Below, piece by piece: positions 57,741 to 64,000 of a stretch of 64,000 nucleotides of DNA. Numbering within the stretch: position 1 is the stretch's first letter; the number at the start of each line of letters is the position of its first letter. The notes under the pieces were generated by a model. The model ran no database searches. It was not told where the DNA came from and was given only the letters and a program-made list of their open reading frames with translations. The translations under genes and the position numbers were made by a program. This stretch comes from Biscogniauxia marginata (taxonomy: Eukaryota; Ascomycota; Sordariomycetes; Xylariales; Xylariaceae). The stretch is taken from the NCBI GenBank assembly GCA_022695795.1, contig MU404110.1, positions 215,540 through 279,539 of the forward strand, written 5' to 3'.

Positions 57741-58694
57741 ATGGCTTCCTTCGAACGCACCTCTTCCCCAGTTCTCACCATGCCACCAAGTGCTGCCCAT
57801 CAAGGCGCGTTCGGCATGGCTTCCTTCCCGCATCAGTCCTCTCCACTCAGTCGATTCCAGTCCTTTGGTGTGCCATCACAAAAGCTCCAGCCCCATGCCG
57901 CGAATTTCTCGGCAGCTGGCCGTAAGCGCTCCAGGGACGAGGCTGCTATCAACCTCGACGTCGAGGAGGCCAAGCTTGAGACAATTGAACCCGTCAAAGA
58001 GCCCGAAGACGGCTGGATCTACGGCGAAGGGATGACGCTCATCAAGTCGCCCTCATCATACGTCGCAGATGCAGGTAGTCAATCTGGCACCTGGGTCGAA
58101 GAGCAGACTGCTTCCAACGAGCGCCGTAGGAATGAGGATGCACGAGCAGTCAACCAACAAGATCGACCGTCCCTCAGAAGTAGCAAGTCTCAGCGATTGG
58201 ATATGAACGCCGTCACAATCCCTCGGATCGATCAACAACTGAACTGCACCAGCCCAGCTCGCGACCTGGATCCTACTGCCTCATCCCCTGGCCTCTCGGC
58301 CGACACGAGCAGCCAACCAATTGTGGACAACTTTACCCTTCACCTCGGCATAGGATGGCGCCGAATCAGCGAAGACGAGCACATCCAAGCCGCAGCCCGG
58401 GGGTGGGCACGGTACATTGAGAATCACTTTCCCGTCACCAATGTCCGGATCCAGCTGGAGAGCAAGGGCCTTCAATCCTATCTCGTGGAAGCTTCGGAGG
58501 GCTTCTTCCTTTTTGCCGAAGACCTGCGGCACGGTCAGCTCGTCAGCAAAGATGCCAACCAGGCGTTGGCAAATCTAAGAACGTCTCCTCCTATCTTTGA
58601 GGGAGTCGAGGTTATGTCGGCGGCAGAGTCACCTAAGCCCATCGGGATGGCCACATCCCAAGAATCAGTGATGATAGACATGGACATGAGCTGA
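57741..58694 (+). CDS. Conserved fungal protein of unknown function, putatively nuclear
   Basis: A single-exon 317 aa frame with a good start context (aaaatggct). The N-terminus is Ser/Pro/Gln-rich with MASF…SSP appearing twice. A basic cluster GRKRSRDE at residues 60-67 looks like a nuclear localisation signal. A conserved stretch DGWIYGEGMTLIKSPSSYVA followed by SQSGTWVEE is next. The C-terminal part from about residue 195 appears folded: DNFTLHLGIGWRRISEDEHI, QAAARGWARYIENHFPVTNV and LESKGLQSYLVEASEGFFLF. The phrases match uncharacterised proteins I recall from other sordariomycetes, so the gene is probably real and conserved. No named domain is recognised and no function is claimed. Confidence 0.75.
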   Translation: MASFERTSSPVLTMPPSAAHQGAFGMASFPHQSSPLSRFQSFGVPSQKLQPHAANFSAAGRKRSRDEAAINLDVEEAKLETIEPVKEPEDGWIYGEGMTLIKSPSSYVADAGSQSGTWVEEQTASNERRRNEDARAVNQQDRPSLRSSKSQRLDMNAVTIPRIDQQLNCTSPARDLDPTASSPGLSADTSSQPIVDNFTLHLGIGWRRISEDEHIQAAARGWARYIENHFPVTNVRIQLESKGLQSYLVEASEGFFLFAEDLRHGQLVSKDANQALANLRTSPPIFEGVEVMSAAESPKPIGMATSQESVMIDMDMS

Positions 58695-61040
58695 ACGATT
58701 GACTGATAGAGACGTCTCTGATTGCGGGTGGGATAAATGCTGGCGCAGCTTGGTGGGTGGTATTTTGGTATCGGCTGGTCTGACTGGGGAAATCGGCTTC
58801 TTTTCTCACGCCTTAACGGTTGCATTTACAAAGTTTCGCAGTGTTTATCATGCTAAAAATTATCATGGGGTTTCTTCTGCTTGGGGGCAGGGTTCCAATC
58901 GGGTCTGTAAACATAGCTTGTACGATAGAGAATTTCTATACCAGTGAATTTCCATCTGAAAGTTCATATCAATCTGCAAACAAGACTTCAGTATCAAGTG
59001 GACAATTAAGATCTTATACTTGTCTGCTATTTGAAGTACCAGGAGGGAGTTGGGCAACAATTGGGCCACATTCCCACGTGTTCTAGACAAGGGACCGAAA
59101 GCCAGGCCAGTCACGACGAGGCATTTACTAAGAACAACCCAAGTTGTTGTTGATGCATAGACTAAACTCGGAATACCTATTGCGTATAAGATAGCTGTTT
59201 ATCTATTGACTTGACAGCCGCCTTGGAATTGAATCCGGTGCCTTTTCTTACACCGGCTCCAATGGACAGGTTGGTAGGTAATGGAGGTATGTATGCTGAG
59301 CAACAAATGTGTGCTACGGAGTGTTTGGCCGTTTTCGACTGATTGCATGTTATACCTGTTAGTGTATATAGTACGTAAGCCCTAACATGGGGACAACTTA
59401 GTTCACATTCCTCCGACTTTTTCATGTGCTACCGGTCGTATGGGAAAATCGTTGGGGAACTTCAAGAGATGCCTCAGGTATGAAAATACACTCGGTAGGT
59501 GTGTGATTGTGTTGGTGTGGGTACCTACCTTACTATTTTGCCCGGTCTACTATTCTCAGTTGCTGCTGCAGGCAGAGCCGGGATCTGCTAGGATATGGTT
59601 CGAGGTGCCCGCGGTGGCCGGCCAACGATTGGCCAGCAGAGGCAGTCGACACTCGGGCCAGGTACTTAAAGATGGCCCGAAAGGGTAAAGAGGACTGCGG
59701 TGCAGGCTGAGAAGGTGGATACCCCGACGGTATCGAGCGTTATCGATAGGTCGGGGCCATTCTCTGGCCGCCGTAGAGGGAGCCGATCGCTGCATCCGAT
59801 TCACTAGCGAGAAGGTTGCTCATGCGACCAGCCTGCCAGCGTCCTCTCTGCTCTTCTGCCCGTCGCGCGAGTCCTGTTTTTTTGGCCCTGCAGCCCTGCT
59901 CGTCTGCTACACTACTTACTCCTAAACAACGACTAGGGTGTGTCAGCCACCGCCGTGTTGGCTGGTTGGTAGGTACCTATCCGTTGTTTTTTTAATGTTC
60001 GAGATGGGTGTGTAGGGGAAAGCGTTGAAAGAGATAAGCTCGGTTTGGCTGCCACCATTGGAACATGCGCAAAACAAAGCCAGCCTGCAGTAGAGTCGTC
60101 GAGGAAACTAACTGGGTTTGCTCACGTCGTGCAAGAGGCGGATTCGATTATAAACAAGAAAAGAACGCGCGAGGCGCGACGCAAAGTCTTCGAGAATGTC
60201 TACAAGGGGATTCTTTCGACTGCACCAAGTTGATTAGCCGAACTTATTACATGCATCCCATCTGATCGCACTTACAGCGGCCAAACACACCACATTCTTG
60301 TTTATTATCATACTTACTTTCTATCACTTTTATCAGACAGCCTTGTCTCTAGTTTGCTCTCGGCCACTTCGACCACCTTTCACGGGCAGCTCCAGGTATT
60401 TATTGTGGCGACTTGGTCGGCTTGTCATTCTTAGTCTTGCGGACTTAAGATAGCGGCAGAGCGGGCCCTTGCACAATTCAGCACCGGCAGCACGCAGCAG
60501 ATATCGCTGTCGACCAAGTGGACTCGCCCAAAAGCTACAGTAAAGAGGGTCTGACCTGATCGCCTCCCGAGTCTCTCACTGGACTTACCGATTGAGGCAG
60601 CCTACGTCGAGAAGATTGGTCCTTTACCTAGCTTTTTTTTTTCCATCTGAACCTTGCTGCTCTCTTTCATATGAAAAACGAAAAGAGTTTGCTTCACCTG
60701 CTGCTAGCATAAGCCACACTGGCTGCCCCTCACGTCTCACTACCTCTCGACGCATTGCTGTCGCTATCGGAGCCAGGGAAGAGAGAGATAGAAAGAGAGA
60801 GAGCGAGAGAGGGGGGAGGAATAGATGAAGATCACTACGAGGATCCGATCGCCGCTGTGAACAAGAAGCGCGTCATTTGTCCAGGTCTATCCACGCTGGC
60901 CGTGCGCGACAGTGTTGACACCAACCATCTTCTTTCATGACGACCTACTACACCTGACTCGACCTCGCCCGACCAAAGCGAACCCATCCCACCGTTACTT
61001 CCTCCCGCATAGCTCCCCGGCCGCCGGCATAGCTGTATTC
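58695..61040. other. Intergenic tract upstream of the BTB gene
   Basis: 2.3 kb. The left part is the 3' flank of the preceding gene. 60781-60818 is a GA-rich run (agagag) in the probable promoter/leader of the BTB gene. No conserved frame, tRNA or repeat family was recognised. Confidence 0.5.
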
Positions 61041-62816
61041 ATGGTTTCAACACCCGACTACAATCATTCCTCCCTGGCCCTTCGCGGACCCGCGTCCGTC
61101 GTCTCGGCCCGCCCCTCTACCCGACCCCATCTCTCGTCGCGCACCAAGCGATACAACCGCTCCCATGTCGGCGGCGCCTCCTACATCCCTCAGAATGAGT
61201 TCCCCATATTTAGCCACTCCGGCGACGTCGAGATCTCGATAAAAGCAGGATGCAAGGAGAACAGGTACCTGCTACACAGGCACACTCTCACGAGATGCTC
61301 GGGCTTCTTCGAGGCGAGCACGAGCCAGGAGTGGTCAAGAGCTAGTGTACTACCGCTACCAGAACCGCACTCGAGGGAACTCACGAGAATAGGTGAGGAG
61401 GACGAGACCGGCATGGGAAATAGCGATCAGAGGAATAGTGTGCCACGCGCACCCTCACCTCCGCCGCGCAAAAGATGGAGATACGAGCTAGATCCTGGGA
61501 CCGAGGGGGATGATATACCGATGCTGGTGCAGAGGGATGAGACTAGCAGCAATAATGACGGGGGCAACAATAACAACAACGACAACTTACCAGAACATAC
61601 AAACTCGCTCTTTGGCGGTGGGAATACCACGGTAGCAAATACACCTGTCTCGCGCAGCAAGGGAGGGCATCATGCACATTCGAACTCCGCGAGTTCATTT
61701 TTCCGCTCTGTCGCAAACCTTTCCCTCGCCCCGACCAGGGTAGTCCAAGATCCGCCTATCTCCCAGGCTGATATCGATCTCCTCCGGGACTATGACAACC
61801 TCTTCCGCATATTCTATAACTACGCACCTGTGCTAGACGGGGTCAACATCGCAGATGCGTATGTGCAGTGCAAGTCTCTTCTGACGTTAGCCGATCTGTA
61901 TGACGCGCTAGCGGTCGTGGGTCCCCGGGTCGACCACCATCTACTCCAATTCCAGAGCCGACTATGGAAGCAGATCGCCAAGTACCCAATCAGCTACTTA
62001 CGGCTAGGCTACCTGAGCCGGAGCAAGGTGATATTCCAGGAAGCACTCATACATGTGGTGGGCCAATGGCCCGCAGGCGAACGAAGTATTCGAAATTCGT
62101 TTCCCGAGATCGTGCTCGATATCATTGAGGACAAAGTCGATGAACTCGAGGAGACAGTCTGCCGTATCGAGGGCCGCCTTTTCCGCCTCAACTTAACCAA
62201 TACACGCGGCGACCGCATCTCCCCGCAATCCTCATACATCGATTGGCTCGCCGTGTCGTTCTTCCGCCAGTGGCTCGCGGAGAACACATCCCCACCTCCG
62301 CAGCTCCCTCCCCCAGCGCTGGCATCCTCCCGGCAAGCTACCGGCCACTCCTCCGCCCGCGAAACCGGGCCCCGTCCCACCGTCCACTTCGCACCAACCT
62401 CGGCTTCGACCCCTGGTGCACCACCATCGGCAACCGCCGCCGCCGCCGCGACCGCGACGGTACCAAGCCTATCAGCTGTAGGCCGCACCTATCGCACACT
62501 CGGCTCGCCCACAGGCGCCGGCTTCCTCGGGCACGACGAATGCAAGCGCTTCTTGAAGCTGACGCCCGAGCTCTACTCGCGCGATAATCTGCGGCGATTC
62601 GAGAAACGCATCGATGAGCTCAAGACCGCAGCGCGCGAGATCGTGCGACCCTTGATGGGTTCAGGACTTGAACTGGAGCTTGAGCGTAGCGTCGGTGCTC
62701 CTGCTGCTTCGGGGAACAATGTCGCCGCGGGCGCGGTGGCGGTCGGTAGCATGATGGGCTATCTTACCTGCGTAAGGGTCATGGAGAGGGATCTGCCTTG
62801 GGCTCTAGATGATTAG
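61041..62816 (+). CDS. BTB/POZ-like fungal protein with an interrupted fold
   Basis: The frame is open upstream, but the first in-frame ATG is 61041 (MVSTPDYNHSSLALRG); 591 aa, no intron seen. Residues 54-105 resemble the first half of a BTB fold: FPIFSHSGDVEISIKAGCKE followed by LLHRHTLTRCSGFFEAST. Then about 135 residues of low complexity follow (PSPPPRKRWRYE, SSNNDGGNNNNNDN). The second half resumes at about 247: LLRDYDNLFRIFYNYAPVLDG, then ADAYVQCKSLLTLADLYDAL. A helical region (VDHHLLQFQSRLWKQIAKYP, EIVLDIIEDKVDELEETVCR), a Pro/Ala-rich linker and a conserved C-terminus (YSRDNLRRFEKRIDELKTAA) follow. BTB domains dimerise or bind Cullin-3. The specific function is unknown. Confidence 0.75.
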   Translation: MVSTPDYNHSSLALRGPASVVSARPSTRPHLSSRTKRYNRSHVGGASYIPQNEFPIFSHSGDVEISIKAGCKENRYLLHRHTLTRCSGFFEASTSQEWSRASVLPLPEPHSRELTRIGEEDETGMGNSDQRNSVPRAPSPPPRKRWRYELDPGTEGDDIPMLVQRDETSSNNDGGNNNNNDNLPEHTNSLFGGGNTTVANTPVSRSKGGHHAHSNSASSFFRSVANLSLAPTRVVQDPPISQADIDLLRDYDNLFRIFYNYAPVLDGVNIADAYVQCKSLLTLADLYDALAVVGPRVDHHLLQFQSRLWKQIAKYPISYLRLGYLSRSKVIFQEALIHVVGQWPAGERSIRNSFPEIVLDIIEDKVDELEETVCRIEGRLFRLNLTNTRGDRISPQSSYIDWLAVSFFRQWLAENTSPPPQLPPPALASSRQATGHSSARETGPRPTVHFAPTSASTPGAPPSATAAAAATATVPSLSAVGRTYRTLGSPTGAGFLGHDECKRFLKLTPELYSRDNLRRFEKRIDELKTAAREIVRPLMGSGLELELERSVGAPAASGNNVAAGAVAVGSMMGYLTCVRVMERDLPWALDD

Positions 62817-64000
62817 CCAAGTAGTGGATAGAAATGGGGTGGATCACGATAGGGGTTACGCGGGACAGGGAATTATAAATGATCTTGTCGCTGGGAAGGG
62901 CGATGAGAGTTGAGATTTAAAAGGAAGGAGTGGATTTTTTTTTCCTTTTAAGAGATGAAGATAGAGCTTCCTTATAGTCTCTTGGCTCTAAGCTCTAAGC
63001 TCTAAGCTAAGTAGGGGGGGAGAGCCAACTAGCTATGGGAACTTTTTTTGGGAATGGCTTTTTATATACTATATACATATAATGATGAGATGAGAGACGA
63101 CAACACACAAACAAAGTACTACCACCACAATACCTAACAACAGAAAACAGGAGGGAAAAGATATGAGAAAAAAGATGAGATGATATGAGGTCGATTATGG
63201 ATATAACGTATTAAAATATTTTATATATAGGGAAATGAAAGATGAGATACAGAAATTGGTAGAGAGAGAGTGTGTGTATGTCGTGTGAATATGTGTATGA
63301 TGTATGAATTGAGTACCTAGGCGAATGGGAAATTTATCGGTAAGGAGGCTTGTCGTCCTTAACTGTCTCTTTTATTTAATCTGACTCGATTTCGGTTATA
63401 CCAGCATAGAAAATAGAGAAAATGGGCTTTGCTAGTTTTGGCCGGTTTCTTGTCAGAATTTTATAGCTCGATATTTAACCTGCATGTAGCTACCTACCTA
63501 GGTTGAAGGATATGGGTGGGTAGCGAAGAAGACGACGACGGTGAAGATTGCGCCTTTGCGACAACATGACTTTATAGGTTAGAGATGCTAGCTGAGCTAG
63601 CTTCTTCTTTTTCGTCGGTTTCAACTCAATTCAACTCAACCGGGTCAAGACATTAGGTACGTACCTAGGTAGGCGGGCGGGCAGGAATACACCTAGATAA
63701 ATGACTTGATCGATATTAACTTATAAGTAGGTAGGTAGGTAATAAAACGCATAACATACTCAAGACAAGGACTACACAACTTTAGTGACTGTAAGGAAGG
63801 GGGAAGTCTATACCTTGCCAATGTGGCGATGATAAATAGATACCTAGTCAAACAAAATCACCACCTACTTAATCAACCCCCCTATATAGTCGACACAACA
63901 TTTAAAAAGTATAAAATTGCTTTTCATTCTCAGTATCATGCATGCTCTTCAGAAGAAAAACGCTTGTATATGCAATGCAGCCGGGTGGGGGGGGGGGGGT
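62817..64000. other. 3' flank and repeat-rich end of the window
   Basis: Contains a 7 bp tandem repeat (62985-63010), AT-rich TATA stretches near 63060-63080 and 63215-63230, TAGGTA motif clusters at 63490-63500, 63655-63675 and 63726-63742, and a terminal G run (63985-63999). No gene is seen. Confidence 0.55.
62985..63010. repeat. 7 bp tandem repeat (gctctaa)n
   Basis: Three full gctctaa units and one partial unit, about 170 bp after the BTB gene stop codon. Confidence 0.85.

Overview
The window is nuclear DNA of a filamentous ascomycete (Pezizomycotina, most likely a sordariomycete). The evidence is short GT-AG introns of about 50 to 115 nt with ACTAAC/CTNAC-type branch sites, and a set of conserved fungal single-copy genes with filamentous-fungal architecture (YME2, EMI1, RAV1, SFI1, SNF12, HYM1, a PDK1-type kinase, an OPT transporter). 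Coding sequence is GC-rich. The long intergenic tracts are full of microsatellites and of a recurring ACCT/AGGT-type motif. Species and chromosome position cannot be told from the sequence.

Layout. 0-3 kb: the 3' part of a KH-domain RNA-binding protein gene (+), then a TRAPPC13-like gene (+). 3-9 kb: a 6 kb gene-poor tract with repeats, a 26 bp perfect palindrome and one exon-like relic. 9.2-12.7 kb: a DENN-domain protein (+) with an in-frame intron. 14.1-18.4 kb: divergent YME2 (-) and EMI1 (+). 18.9-21.0 kb: cytosolic HSP70 (-), with a phased heat-shock-element array upstream. 22.6-27.1 kb: dienelactone hydrolase (-) and OPT oligopeptide transporter (-). 28.2-36.6 kb: RAV1 (-) and SFI1 (-). 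37.4 kb: a 61-residue twin-CX9C protein matching NDUFAF8 (+), encoded by three small exons. 38.0-41.6 kb: cytosolic isoleucyl-tRNA synthetase (-). 42.4-43.7 kb: HYM1/Mo25 (+). 45.0-48.6 kb: an SDR oxidoreductase (-) and SNF12 (-). 50.1-52.6 kb: PDK1-like kinase (-). 54.6-55.9 kb: a split, possibly broken hypothetical gene (+). 57.7-58.7 kb: a conserved fungal protein of unknown function (+). 61.0-62.8 kb: an atypical BTB-domain protein (+).

The genes are mostly unrelated housekeeping functions: trafficking, mitochondrial maintenance, V-ATPase assembly, spindle pole, translation, chromatin and kinase signalling. There is no secondary-metabolite cluster, defence island, rRNA, recognisable tRNA or intact transposon. 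Exon joins were derived by hand. In every multi-exon gene the exon lengths sum to a whole number of codons and the reading frame is preserved. No wholly new system is evident. The best leads are the heat-shock-element array, two very regular repeat arrays in SFI1, the twin-CX9C signature in EMI1 beside YME2, the in-frame intron of the DENN gene, the interrupted BTB fold, and the broken gene near 55 kb.
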